Source: JAFASC01 sp034669505 (GTDB lineage Bacteria; Pseudomonadota; Alphaproteobacteria; Rhizobiales; Beijerinckiaceae). Taken from it: 64,000 nucleotides of DNA. The stretch spans positions 35,275 to 99,274 of the forward strand of contig JAXDNJ010000020.1 of NCBI GenBank assembly GCA_034669505.1, written 5' to 3'. The translations under genes and the position numbers were made by a program. Shown here one piece after another: positions 9,801 to 17,771 of the stretch (position 1 is its first letter; each line of letters opens with the position of its first letter). The notes under the pieces were generated by a model. The model saw nothing but the letters and a program-made list of their open reading frames with translations, was not told where the DNA came from and did no database searches.

Positions 9801-9935
9801 GATCGTTGGGAAATCGACCTGCGGCAGCGATGAGACCGGCAGGAGATTGTAGCCGAGGAAGCCGCCGAGCAGGACGGCGATGCCAAGCAGCGATGTCGCG
9901 ACCGGCCGCCGGATGAAGGGGGCCGAGACGCTCAT
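6810..9935 (-). CDS. RND efflux pump inner-membrane subunit, MdtB-like
   Basis: 1041-residue RND transporter, paralogous to the gene downstream. Start MSVSAPFIRRPVATSLLG; TM4 proton-relay pair in GFVVDDAIVMIENIHRH; C-half signature GIVKKNAIMMIDFALDAERTRG. Full length, no frameshift. ATGA overlaps at both ends (adaptor at 9932-9935, second pump at 6810-6813) show a tightly coupled three-gene operon. The adaptor-RND-RND order matches mdtABC of enterobacteria, but substrate specificity cannot be inferred. Confidence 0.93.
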   Translation of the reverse strand: MSVSAPFIRRPVATSLLGIAVLLGGFLGYNLLPVSSLPQVDFPTIQVTTQLPGANPDTLAALVTAPLERQLGQIPSLTTMTSSSAYGLSQITLQFELSRDIDAAAQDVQAAINAAASTLPRNLPYPPVYSKVNPADAPILAIALTSDSYSTRQLSDLVDTQLAQKLSQVSGVGHVSVEGGVRPAVRIQADFVRLHAYGLGLEDLRSAIATANVAGPKGALDGAQQSYTLSANDQITAATAYRDVVIAYRNGGPVTIGAVADVLDGLENDKIGGWFNGKPAVIVDIQRQPGANVVETVGRVTTELNKLQKTFPAGIKLTIVHDRTQTIRASIRDVQFTLIVSVALVVLVVLLFLRTWQATVIAGVALPLSLIATFGIMYFCGFSLDNLSLMALTIGTGFVVDDAIVMIENIHRHIEDGEDPFTAALEGAREIGFTVISLTFSLIAVFIPLLFMTGIVGRMFREFALTLTIAVVTSAIVSLTLSPMMCARLLRRGDTRRATRFSGAGRALDYVVDRYRASLEWVLAHQALMLLVTFGTLAATLYLYVVIPKGFLPPQDTGLLVATTSAEPTVSFTEMSRLQNILAERVRRDPDVASVISVVGVGALNATPNAGRIAITLKPRDSRRADAQAVLKRLQADAADVPQIGATFQSVQDIQITTRASRAQYQYTLTGTDQDEVTNWADRLADELRHASVLGNVASEAEEGGLRLQLAVDRQKAGTLGVTMQAINDALYDAFGQRQVSTIYAQANQYRVILEASPKYQQNTAALSQLYVGSIYGTQVPLATFTHFDNTTAPLSIGHQEQFPAVTISFDLADGASLSDAVAAVSQAERSIDMPGSITGSYSGDAAEFARSLKGEPWLILAAVVTIYIVLGVLYESAVHPITILSTLPSAGVGALLALMFFRMDLSLIALIGIVLLMGIVKKNAIMMIDFALDAERTRGLPPAEAILEASLLRFRPIMMTTLAALFGALPLALGHGTGSELRIPLGVTIIGGLLLSQLVTLYTTPVIYLVLERIRNRVSGPRRRETAEEDERPITREAAE

Positions 9936-11284
9936 CGCGTCGAGCTCGCGGTCGCTCCAGGCGCCGCATTGGCCGGCGCTGCGCCGCCGGCATCGGCACC
10001 TTCGCGGCGCCGGCGCTCCCGGCCGGAGCCGCCAGGGCCGCCCCCACCACGACCGCCACCGTCGGCCCCGGGCGGTGGTGCGCCGCCGCCTTGGTGCAAA
10101 GCCGGCGCGGCGCTCGTCGGCTCATCTGCCGCGGCGACACTCACACGCGCGCCGTCGGCAAGCCGCGCGAAGCCGGCTGTGACGACGCGGTCGCCCGCGG
10201 TGAGGCCGGAGCGCACCACGGCCTGTGTATCGTCCTGCGGGCCGAGCGTGAGGTCGCGCATCGCCACGGTGTCGCCCGGCTGCACGACGTAGGCGAACGG
10301 ACCTTTTGGGCCGCGCTGGACGGCGGCGACGGGCACGACGACCGCCTGCTTCAGCGTGTCGGAGAGAAGGCGGACATTGACGTAAGCGCCTGGCCAGAGC
10401 GCCAGCTTCTGGTTCGGGAATTCCGCCTTCAGCCGCACCGTCCCGGTCGTCTGGTCGATCTGGTTGTCGACAACCTGCAGCGTGCCGCGATCGACCGCAC
10501 TTGCGGCGGACGCTCCATCGAGCGCATCGACTTGCACGCTGCCGCGCGCCTGAGCGGCGATGATCTGCGGCAATTGCTGCTGCGGAACATTGAACAGAAC
10601 GGCAATCGGCCGGATCTGCGTGAGTGTGACGATGCCCTGGGCCTCCCCCGCCCGGACGAGATTGCCGACATCGACATTGCGCAATCCTGTGCGGCCGTCG
10701 ATCGGCGCGATAATGTTGGTGTAGCTCAACGTCTTGCCGGTGCTATCGATCTGCGCCTGATCCGATCTCAGCTGGGCTTCCATCTGAGCGACGCTTGCCT
10801 GCTGGGTCTCGACCTGCTGCCGGCTCGCAGCGTTGGTCTGCAGCAGCGTCGAATAACGCGCGAGGTCGCGGCGCAGGTTAGCAAGTTGGGCTTCATCCTG
10901 GGACTTTTTCGCGGTCGCTTGATCGAAGGCCGCTTGATAGAGGGTTGGATCGATCCGGGCGAGAACGTCGCCCTTTTTGACGTCCTGGCCTTCCTTGAAT
11001 GCAATCTCGGTGATCTGGCCGTCGACCTGGGCCCGAATCGTGACGGTGTTCAGCGCCCGCACCGTACCAATCGCGTCGATATAGACCGGCACATCGGCGG
11101 CTTTGGCCGTGGCCGCGAGCACTGAGACGGGCGGACCGCCAGTGCCTCCTGCGCCGCCGCGGCTCGCTCGCCCACCGAATTGCGGCGTCTCAGGCGCGCG
11201 CGTGGGCAGCACGATCGGCGACAGGAGCACGGCGAGGCCGGCAAGCCCCACCATGATCAGTACCCATCGCAGCCCGCGTCGCAT
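9932..11284 (-). CDS. RND efflux periplasmic adaptor (membrane fusion protein), MdtA-like
   Basis: 450-residue HlyD/AcrA-family adaptor that links the RND pump to an outer-membrane channel. One N-terminal hydrophobic segment (WVLIMVGLAGLAVLL) anchors or exports it. It has split lipoyl halves (VDGQITEIAFKEGQDVKKGDVLARIDP and IIAPIDGRTGLRNVDVGNLV) around an alpha-hairpin (about residues 120-195), then barrel and membrane-proximal domains. The start at 11284 is preferred to 11305 because GGAG lies five bases before it. The last ~55 residues are an unusual Gly/Pro/Ala-rich tail (GGGAPPPGADGGGRGGGG) of probable disorder. It is first in the operon. Confidence 0.92.
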   Translation of the reverse strand: MRRGLRWVLIMVGLAGLAVLLSPIVLPTRAPETPQFGGRASRGGAGGTGGPPVSVLAATAKAADVPVYIDAIGTVRALNTVTIRAQVDGQITEIAFKEGQDVKKGDVLARIDPTLYQAAFDQATAKKSQDEAQLANLRRDLARYSTLLQTNAASRQQVETQQASVAQMEAQLRSDQAQIDSTGKTLSYTNIIAPIDGRTGLRNVDVGNLVRAGEAQGIVTLTQIRPIAVLFNVPQQQLPQIIAAQARGSVQVDALDGASAASAVDRGTLQVVDNQIDQTTGTVRLKAEFPNQKLALWPGAYVNVRLLSDTLKQAVVVPVAAVQRGPKGPFAYVVQPGDTVAMRDLTLGPQDDTQAVVRSGLTAGDRVVTAGFARLADGARVSVAAADEPTSAAPALHQGGGAPPPGADGGGRGGGGPGGSGRERRRREGADAGGAAPANAAPGATASSTR

Positions 11285-11352
11285 GAGGTCTCCGGGCGAA
11301 GTCATTCGCCAATCTAGCGATTCTGAACCTGAACTTACGGTTTACAAGTCTA

Positions 11353-11367
11353 CGGCTACCATAGCCG
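11353..11367. promoter_or_regulatory. Palindrome upstream of the mdtABC-like operon
   Basis: A perfect 6-bp inverted repeat (CGGCTA-cca-TAGCCG) lies about 70 bases upstream of the adaptor start in an AT-richer intergenic stretch. It could be an operator or a small hairpin. No regulator gene is adjacent, so this is only a candidate. Confidence 0.3.
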
Positions 11368-11393
11368 CTGGCCGGTCCCGCGCATTAAATATT

Positions 11394-11415
11394 GGCAAGC
11401 TTGAGCGTGCTTGCC
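11394..11415 (-). terminator. Possible terminator after the NMT1-type binding protein
   Basis: A perfect 7-bp stem (GGCAAGC/GCTTGCC, 8-base loop) lies about 50 bases beyond the binding-protein stop on the minus strand. It is followed by AATATTTAATG rather than a clean U-tract, so termination would be weak. It separates the ClC-binding protein unit from the efflux operon. Confidence 0.4.
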
Positions 11416-11466
11416 GCCGGTGCTTTGGCAGACAAAAGCCAGGGCGGACGCTCTCTTGCGGACCGG

Positions 11467-12483
11467 CTAGCTCCCCTGCCGCCCAGACAATTGCGGCACG
11501 AACAAATCCGTCCAAACCGCCGGCTTCTGCTTCATCGAGCCGATGCTCGCTAGGAAATTGGCGAACGTCATGACGCTGTTCGGCGTCGAAGAGAAACGCG
11601 TATCGGGGTCCTGCACCAACGGCAGGACCTCATCGAGGCTCATCTTGCTCTTCGATGTGCGGGCGAAAATTTCGGCCGTGCCCTTTGGATCGTTGGCGAT
11701 GAAGGCGCAGGCCTCGTCGAATGCCGCGAGGAATGCCTCGATTGTCTTCGGATTGGCATCGACGAAGCGCTTCGGCGCGAACACGACGTCGAGCGTGATA
11801 TTGCCGAAAAGCTTTACGGAATTTACGACCGTGTGGATGCGCGGATGCTGCAGTTCGAGACTGGAATAGGGCGGTGAGGCGAAATGCGCGTCGATCTCGG
11901 TCTTGCCTGAGGTGAGCGCGGCATACGCCTCGGGATGGGGAATGCCGACGGTCAACGAATCGAGCTTGGCGTAGTTTTCCACGCCGAACTCTTTCGCGAC
12001 CGCCATCTGCAGGACGACGGCGGCGAGCGACGTCTTGATGCCGGGCATCGCGATGCGATCTTTCGGCGAGAAATCCCCAAGCGATTTGACGTCCGGATTC
12101 GTCGTGTTGAGCACCAGCGCGGTGGTGGACATGCCGCTGACGCCGATCACTTCCGCGCGCGCGTTGCCTTTGGCCTTCGACCACAGCGTCAGGAATCCCG
12201 GTGCGCCGGTGCCGGCAATGTCGAGCGTGCCGGCGAGCATCGCGTCGTTGATGATGTTGCCGCCGTCGAAGAGGTACCAGGTCACCTTGACGGCGCCGAG
12301 GCCGGCTTCTGCCGCCTTGTTTTCGAGGAGCTTGCGGTCCTCCATGACAATCAGCGGCAGATAGAGAATGCCGTAGCCCTTGGAGATGCGCACTTCATTG
12401 ACTTCGCCACCCGCGGCGCTTGCGCAAATGCCTGCGGCGGCGAGCATGCCCGCCAACCACCAGCCGATCCGCCGAGCGCCCAT
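11467..12483 (-). CDS. ABC transporter substrate-binding protein, NMT1/SsuA-like, orphan
   Basis: 338-residue periplasmic binding protein of the NMT1/ThiY/SsuA/TauA group. It has a signal peptide (WWLAGMLAAAGICASAAGG) and then the bilobal domain: YGILYLPLIVMEDRKLLE near the start, AGTLDIAGTGAPGFLTLW, IAMPGIKTSLAAVVLQMA. Proteins of this type deliver sulfonates, nitrate, pyrimidine precursors or similar small molecules to an ABC importer. No permease or ATPase gene is adjacent. The ATG at 12483 overlaps the TGA of the ClC gene by one base (TGATG), so the protein appears translationally coupled to a chloride channel. A GTG one codon earlier is possible. Confidence 0.87.
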   Translation of the reverse strand: MGARRIGWWLAGMLAAAGICASAAGGEVNEVRISKGYGILYLPLIVMEDRKLLENKAAEAGLGAVKVTWYLFDGGNIINDAMLAGTLDIAGTGAPGFLTLWSKAKGNARAEVIGVSGMSTTALVLNTTNPDVKSLGDFSPKDRIAMPGIKTSLAAVVLQMAVAKEFGVENYAKLDSLTVGIPHPEAYAALTSGKTEIDAHFASPPYSSLELQHPRIHTVVNSVKLFGNITLDVVFAPKRFVDANPKTIEAFLAAFDEACAFIANDPKGTAEIFARTSKSKMSLDEVLPLVQDPDTRFSSTPNSVMTFANFLASIGSMKQKPAVWTDLFVPQLSGRQGS

Positions 12484-14285
12484 CACAATTCTCCCGCCAA
12501 TTCGCGCCGCCGGCGATCCAGTTCCTCGCTGTAGCGGCGCAGCGTATGGCTTTCCGTCAACAGCCCCAGCACTTTCAGATTCTCGCGTGAATCGACGACG
12601 ACGAGCGCCTCGGCTTCGATCGAATCGAACAGCGCCATGGCTTCTTTGGCGTTCATCTGCGGCAGAAGGAAAGAGCGGCGAAAATCGGCGATGTCACGGA
12701 TCGGCAGGTCGACGTCCTGATCGTGCTTTTCCGCGTGCGCCTCTGCCACAAGAACCATGCCGGCATAGCGACCCTGTTCGTCGGCGAGAATGACGCGCTG
12801 CGTCGAGCCGAGCGGCACCTCCTTGCGGAAGTCGCCGACGGACGTTGTCGCGCTGAGCGTCGGCACATCCCGCCGCATGAGTCCGCCAACGGTGAGTTCG
12901 CGAATCCAGCCGATGTCATGCGCACTGCGGATGCTCTCGCCGCGCAAATGCAGGCGCCATGTCGCGAAGGAATAACCGAAGGTCTTGCGCACCGTCACCG
13001 ACGAGGCGATCACCGCGATGAGCACGAGCGCGGTGATCGGCAGGTCGCCGGTCATTTCGAGGGCAATAAAGGTCATCGTGAGCGGCCCGCCGACGACGGC
13101 GACCGCAAGCGCGCTCATGCCGACGATCGCGTAGACATTTGCGTCCGGCGCGCCAGGCAAAGAAGAAAGGCCGGCGAGCGCAGCCGCTTGACCGAGGAGC
13201 GCACCCAGAAAGAGCGACGCGAAGAACAATCCGCCACGGAAGCCGGAGCCGATGCAAATTGCCGACGCGATCGACTTCAAGAGGATGACGGAGATGATGA
13301 ATTCCGGCGCGAACACGTGGCCGAGCACCAGCTGCAGCGCGCCGTGACCGGAGGAGAGAACCTGCGGCGATTGGATCGCCAGCGCGCCGCATAAAAAGCC
13401 GCCGATGGCGGGCCGCAGGAAGCTCGGGACGTGGCTGCGCCGCACGCCGCGCTCGAACAGCGTAGCGCCTTGCATGATGGCTATCCCGAAGGCCGCGCAT
13501 GCAAGCCCGATCAGCAAGGCCGATACATAGGCGCTGAGCGACAGCAGTGCCGGACCATGCGTTGCGAGCGCGACGGTGCTGCCGAAGAACAGGCGGGAGA
13601 CGAGCGTCGCCGCGAGCGAGGCAATAAGAACCGGCGCGAGGTTTACGACCGAATAGCTGCCGATGATCAGTTCGAACGCGTAGAACGCACCGGTCAACGG
13701 CGCATCGAAGGCCGCTGCGATTCCCGCCGCCGAGCCGCAGCCGACGAGCATGCGCAAGTCCGCGCGGCGCATCTGGAAGCTCACGCCAAGGCGTGAGGCA
13801 AGCGCGGACGATATCTGGGTGTAACCGGCCTCCATCCCGACCGAGGCGCCGCAGCCGTTCGAAATGACGTTCTGCACGACGACAAGCACGCTATCGATCA
13901 ACGACAGCCGGCCGCCGCGCACCGCGTTGGCCTCGATCGGATCGACCGGCACGCGTTTGGACCAGCGCCAGCGCGACGCCAAAAGCGTGACGCCGGCGAG
14001 AACCAAACCGCCGACAGTCGGAAAGAAAAGCACCGGCAATGGGTCGAGATGGCCGACTGCCGAGAGGCGCGTTCCCGGCGCCAGGCCAAACAGGATTTCA
14101 TGGGCGCGTTGCACCGTTGCGGCGAGAATCGAGACGACAAAGCCCGACACGGTGCCGATGATCGCCGCAAGGACGATAGGCCCGAGTTCGCTCGCGCGCA
14201 CAAGCGCGCGCCATTTCCACGGCACGAGCATCGGCAGGCTGCGCCGCGCGATGCGCCGGGGCAGGTCGGTCGGGATCGTCACCAT
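12483..14285 (-). CDS. ClC-family chloride channel/antiporter with CBS domains
   Basis: 600 residues: an N-terminal ClC membrane domain (about 35-440) and a C-terminal tandem CBS region (about 460-590; VGGLMRRDVPTLS, then FRRSFLLPQMNAKEAMALF). The usual GREGP filter/gating motif reads GMEAG at 150-154: the gating Glu is kept (Glu152), with flanking changes typical of a divergent bacterial ClC clade. The third selectivity segment is GSGFRGGLFFASLF. The protein moves anions across the inner membrane, and CBS domains commonly sense adenine nucleotides. It is divergent from the SulP gene across about 120 bases and is followed by an overlapping binding-protein gene. Confidence 0.9.
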   Translation of the reverse strand: MVTIPTDLPRRIARRSLPMLVPWKWRALVRASELGPIVLAAIIGTVSGFVVSILAATVQRAHEILFGLAPGTRLSAVGHLDPLPVLFFPTVGGLVLAGVTLLASRWRWSKRVPVDPIEANAVRGGRLSLIDSVLVVVQNVISNGCGASVGMEAGYTQISSALASRLGVSFQMRRADLRMLVGCGSAAGIAAAFDAPLTGAFYAFELIIGSYSVVNLAPVLIASLAATLVSRLFFGSTVALATHGPALLSLSAYVSALLIGLACAAFGIAIMQGATLFERGVRRSHVPSFLRPAIGGFLCGALAIQSPQVLSSGHGALQLVLGHVFAPEFIISVILLKSIASAICIGSGFRGGLFFASLFLGALLGQAAALAGLSSLPGAPDANVYAIVGMSALAVAVVGGPLTMTFIALEMTGDLPITALVLIAVIASSVTVRKTFGYSFATWRLHLRGESIRSAHDIGWIRELTVGGLMRRDVPTLSATTSVGDFRKEVPLGSTQRVILADEQGRYAGMVLVAEAHAEKHDQDVDLPIRDIADFRRSFLLPQMNAKEAMALFDSIEAEALVVVDSRENLKVLGLLTESHTLRRYSEELDRRRRELAGEL

Positions 14286-14405
14286 TGTCGTCGGCCGGTT
14301 TGCATTGGCGAGGCGATCAGCCGTGGCAAGATTGACAGGGCGGGGCCGGGCGGGATCGACTGCTACCCTTGGGCCTGCACCGCCTCATACCCTTCAGATT
14401 GCTTA
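14286..14405. promoter_or_regulatory. Divergent promoter region between ClC and SulP genes
   Basis: This 120-base gap must hold the promoters of both divergently transcribed transporter genes. A TTGACA hexamer is at 14332-14337 on the plus strand, but no convincing -10 box sits at the normal spacing, so the promoters are inferred from gene arrangement only. Confidence 0.4.
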
Positions 14406-16598
14406 ATGTCTCGCGCCTTGCCCTTTGCTGAACAGGTCTTGCGTCCCGCCCTCGCCGGCACGGTGACGGCAGTCTGGACCATCGTTGCCAGCATTGCTTA
14501 CGCGAGCCTCGTCTTCTCCGGCCCTTTAGCGCCGGCCCTCGCCGTCGGGATTTCCACCGTCATCTCCGGCTTCGTCATCTCCTCCGTGGTGATCGTATTC
14601 GGCAGCGGCTTCACCGGCATGACGGCCTCGAACCTTACTGTGGCGGCGCCGGTCTATGCGGTCATGGCGGCGGCGATTTCCACCGAATTCGGTCGTCTCG
14701 GCGTGACCGACCCGTTCACGCTAGCCTCCGCCGTTTCGCTGGCGAGCGGCGCAGCGACGCTGTTGACAGGCCTCTTCTTCGTCGCGCTGGCGAGCTTGCG
14801 CCTCGGCTCTCTCGGTCAGTTGCTGCCATATCCCGTCGTCGCCGGATACAATTCGGGGATCGGCTGGTTCCTTCTGATCGGCGGATTGAAGCTCACCGTC
14901 GACCAGCCGCAGGGAATCGACGCCGCCTATCTTCTCCGGGCTCTTCCCGCTGCGCAGCTTGTGGCGGCGCTCGCGACGGCGGCCGTGCTCGTGATTTTGC
15001 CGAAGCGCGTCGTGCATTGGGCTGTACTGCCGGCCATTCTGATCATCGCCGTACTGCTTTTTCACGTCGTGCGGCTCGCCGCGGGCTTCGATATTGCCGC
15101 AGCGCAAGAGGCGCATTGGGTGTTCGGCCCGTTCAGCGGCAGCCTGTTGCGGCTGCCCGCGATCGGCGGTGTTGCCGAACTCGATTTCGAGCTCGCGCGC
15201 AGGCTCGTACCTTACATCGCGGGCAGCGTCTTCATTGCGGCGGTGACGCAGATACTCATCCTGTCGGTGTTAGAGACCGATTTGCGCCGGACCTTCGCGT
15301 TCAATTACGAACTGTCCATGGCTGGCGCGGCCAACATCGCGGGCGGCCTTGTCGGCGGACTGCCCGCGGGCCAGGCGCTCGTTGCGACCGTGCTTCTCAA
15401 TAAACAAACAGGTCCGTCGCGCTTTGCTGCGCTCGTTCCGGCGATCTGGGGCGCGATTCTCCTGGTCGCCGGAGCGAAAGCACTCGGCTATCTACCGCGA
15501 TTTGCCGTCGGCGCATTATTGATGGCGATCGGCTTCGACCGGCTTCTTCTGCGCATGGCGGCAGACGCGCGCACCAATCCGTTGCTCGAGACGATCATCG
15601 CTGTTTTAGTTTCGCTGAGCATCATCTTCTTCGGGATATTGAACGGTCTTGCGATGGGTGTCGCGGCCGCGATCGCGCTTTTTGCTTGGAATTATCGCCG
15701 GATTCCGGTCGTCTGGGCGACGCTTTCGGGGGCGGACGTGCGCTCCAACGTCATTCGTTCCCGCGACGTGACGGCGCTTCTCGAAACGCAAGGCGGGCGC
15801 ATCGTTCTCTTTCGCCTGCAGGGCTATCTGTTCTTTCTCAATGTCTCTGCTCTCCGCGAGGCGGTCGAGAAGCGCGCCGGCGAAGAGCCGAAGCTCGCCG
15901 ACGTCGTCCTCGATTTCAGAGACGTTGTCGGCATGGATTCATCCGCACTGATGGCATTCCGGCGCATTGGCCAGATCGCCGAGGAGAACGGCTTCCGCGT
16001 CTACATCGCCGGTGCCGATGCATCGCTCCGCGATCTCTTCGATCGCGCGCTGATCTGGCAGGATGACCGCTTCACTTCAGCCGATACTGCCGATCGCGCG
16101 CTGCAATCGGCGGAGGATCGCCTGATTGCGGCGGATGCGCGCGAGCGGGTCTCGCGCACGCTGACGCTCGCCGACGCGCTCGCCGCGTTCGCGCCCGGGG
16201 AGATCTCGGAACAGCGGCTCGCGCCTTACATCGAACATATCGCGCTCGCGCCGGATGAAGTGCTGATGCATCTGGGTGATCCCGCCGACGCGATGTTTTT
16301 CATCGAAAGCGGGCAGGTGACTGCCGAGCTCAAACGCGAGGGCGAGGCGCCGGTGCGGCTGCAGACATCCTCGCCGGGCGCGCTTACCGGCGAGATCGCG
16401 GTGTTTCGCGGCGGCGTGCGCACAGCGTCTGTGCGCGCCGAGGGGGAGTGTCGGCTGACCCGCCTGTCGAGCGCCGCGCTGGCGCGCATGGAGCGGGACG
16501 ATCCGGACCTCGCGCGCCTCATTCACCGCTTCATCATCGTGCAGCTCGCCGACAAGGTCGCGAATACAACGCGGATCGTCGACGTTGGACTGCACTGA
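14406..16598 (+). CDS. SulP anion transporter with STAS and cyclic nucleotide-binding domains
   Basis: 730 residues in three parts. Residues 1 to about 430 form a SulP (SLC26) membrane domain (FADQ-type start RALPFAEQVLRPALAG, then FGSGFTGMTASNLTVAAPVYAVM). A STAS domain spans about 450-570 and contains VLDFRDVVGMDSSALMAF, with the phosphorylatable serine region at Asp511-Ser513. A cNMP-binding domain spans about 605-725 (LMHLGDPADAMFFIESGQV; TGEIAVFRGGVRTASVRAE, a phosphate-binding-cassette-like segment). Such SulP-STAS-cNMP fusions move bicarbonate, sulfate or other anions under nucleotide control. The start ATG has a weak ribosome site. It converges on the GST gene with a three-base gap. 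Confidence 0.92.
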   Translation: MSRALPFAEQVLRPALAGTVTAVWTIVASIAYASLVFSGPLAPALAVGISTVISGFVISSVVIVFGSGFTGMTASNLTVAAPVYAVMAAAISTEFGRLGVTDPFTLASAVSLASGAATLLTGLFFVALASLRLGSLGQLLPYPVVAGYNSGIGWFLLIGGLKLTVDQPQGIDAAYLLRALPAAQLVAALATAAVLVILPKRVVHWAVLPAILIIAVLLFHVVRLAAGFDIAAAQEAHWVFGPFSGSLLRLPAIGGVAELDFELARRLVPYIAGSVFIAAVTQILILSVLETDLRRTFAFNYELSMAGAANIAGGLVGGLPAGQALVATVLLNKQTGPSRFAALVPAIWGAILLVAGAKALGYLPRFAVGALLMAIGFDRLLLRMAADARTNPLLETIIAVLVSLSIIFFGILNGLAMGVAAAIALFAWNYRRIPVVWATLSGADVRSNVIRSRDVTALLETQGGRIVLFRLQGYLFFLNVSALREAVEKRAGEEPKLADVVLDFRDVVGMDSSALMAFRRIGQIAEENGFRVYIAGADASLRDLFDRALIWQDDRFTSADTADRALQSAEDRLIAADARERVSRTLTLADALAAFAPGEISEQRLAPYIEHIALAPDEVLMHLGDPADAMFFIESGQVTAELKREGEAPVRLQTSSPGALTGEIAVFRGGVRTASVRAEGECRLTRLSSAALARMERDDPDLARLIHRFIIVQLADKVANTTRIVDVGLH

Positions 16599-16601
16599 AC
16601 T

Positions 16602-17306
16602 TTATGCTCGCGCGCCCAAATTCGCTGCCGTTTGGCCGAACAGGATCTTCGCCGAATCCGGATTGATGTTCGGCGCCGAGTTGATCTCGGCGGCCTTCTC
16701 ATACGCGCGCTTGGTGGCCGGACGCTCGCGAATCGCTTCAAACCACCGCTTGAGATTCGGGAAATCTTCCAGCTTCTGGCCCTGACGCTCGTACGGCACG
16801 ATCCAGGGATAGGAGGCCATGTCGGCAATCGAGTAATCGCCCGCGATAAACGGCCGGTCGGCAAGGCGCTTGTTCAACACGCCGTAGAGCCGGTTCGTCT
16901 CGTTGCGGTAGCGGTCGATCGCGTAAGTGATTTTCTCCGGCGCGTAAGTGCCGAAATGGTGGTTCTGTCCGGCCATCGGCCCGAGGCCGCCCATCTGCCA
17001 GAACAGCCATTGCAGCGCTTCGCCACGGCCGCGAATGTCCGAGGGGATGAACTTTCCCGTCTTCTCAGCGAGGTAGAGCAGGATCGCACCGGACTCGAAG
17101 ACCGAGATCGGGGCGCCGCCGTCTTTCGGGTCTTCGTCGACAATGGCGGGTATTCGATTGTTGGGCGAGATCGCCAGGAATTCCGGCTTGAACTGCTCGC
17201 CCTTGCCGATATTCACCGGCGTGATGCGATAGGGGAGGCCAGCCTCCTCCAGGAACATCGTGATCTTGTGGCCATTCGGGGTCGTCCAATAGTGCAGATC
17301 GATCAT
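16602..17306 (-). CDS. Glutathione S-transferase family protein (YfcG/YghU-like)
   Basis: 234 residues with an N-terminal thioredoxin-like domain (about 1-85: YWTTPNGHKITMFLEEAGL, NNRIPAIVDED, FESGAILLYLAEK) and an all-helical C-terminal domain. The TPNGHKI segment and length match the Nu-class disulfide-bond oxidoreductases YfcG/YghU, which use a Thr/Asn-containing active site rather than a catalytic Cys. A good GGAG lies about eight bases before the ATG. It is the last gene of a minus-strand operon with a thioesterase and a crotonase, suggesting detoxification linked to CoA-ester metabolism. That link is inference. Confidence 0.9.
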   Translation of the reverse strand: MIDLHYWTTPNGHKITMFLEEAGLPYRITPVNIGKGEQFKPEFLAISPNNRIPAIVDEDPKDGGAPISVFESGAILLYLAEKTGKFIPSDIRGRGEALQWLFWQMGGLGPMAGQNHHFGTYAPEKITYAIDRYRNETNRLYGVLNKRLADRPFIAGDYSIADMASYPWIVPYERQGQKLEDFPNLKRWFEAIRERPATKRAYEKAAEINSAPNINPDSAKILFGQTAANLGARA

Positions 17307-17332
17307 CGCGGTCTCCGTTTAATATCTTGATA

Positions 17333-17752
17333 TCAGTTGGCGCTCAGACGCGCGATGACGTCTTGCGGGACCGGTTCTCCCTTGAGCCGCTCGGGATCGT
17401 CGGGATGGCGCACCGTCCACACCCTTGTCTCGAACGCATCGACCGCGAGATCGCCGGCATTAAAAAGCTTGTGTTCAACGTCGAAACTCGAGCGGCGGAA
17501 CTCCACGACCGAGCTTTCGATGATGACCGTCTCGCCGAAGCGTGACGGCTTCAGGAATTTCGCTCGCGTCTCGACGAGCGGCCAGCCGGCGAAACGATAT
17601 TTCTCGAATAGCGCTGCCTTCGGGAATCCCGCCGCCGCGAAAATATGCGCGGTCCACGCATCGAACCATTCGAAGTAGCGTGGGTTAAAGACGATCCTCG
17701 CCGGATCGCAATCGCCCCACTCGATCAGCCGCTCGCGCCGCGCGACGAACAT
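17333..17752 (-). CDS. Acyl-CoA thioesterase, 4HBT hotdog family
   Basis: 139 residues, a single hotdog domain. The 4-hydroxybenzoyl-CoA thioesterase signature is at residues 11-29 (IEWGDCDPARIVFNPRYFE), with the catalytic Asp in the GDCDPA stretch. The protein hydrolyses acyl- or aroyl-CoA esters in the cytoplasm. A strong GGGAG lies upstream of the ATG. It lies 19 bases downstream of the crotonase gene in the same operon, consistent with a shared CoA-thioester pathway. Confidence 0.9.
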   Translation of the reverse strand: MFVARRERLIEWGDCDPARIVFNPRYFEWFDAWTAHIFAAAGFPKAALFEKYRFAGWPLVETRAKFLKPSRFGETVIIESSVVEFRRSSFDVEHKLFNAGDLAVDAFETRVWTVRHPDDPERLKGEPVPQDVIARLSAN

Positions 17753-17771
17753 GTGTGCTCCCGCCGCAGGC

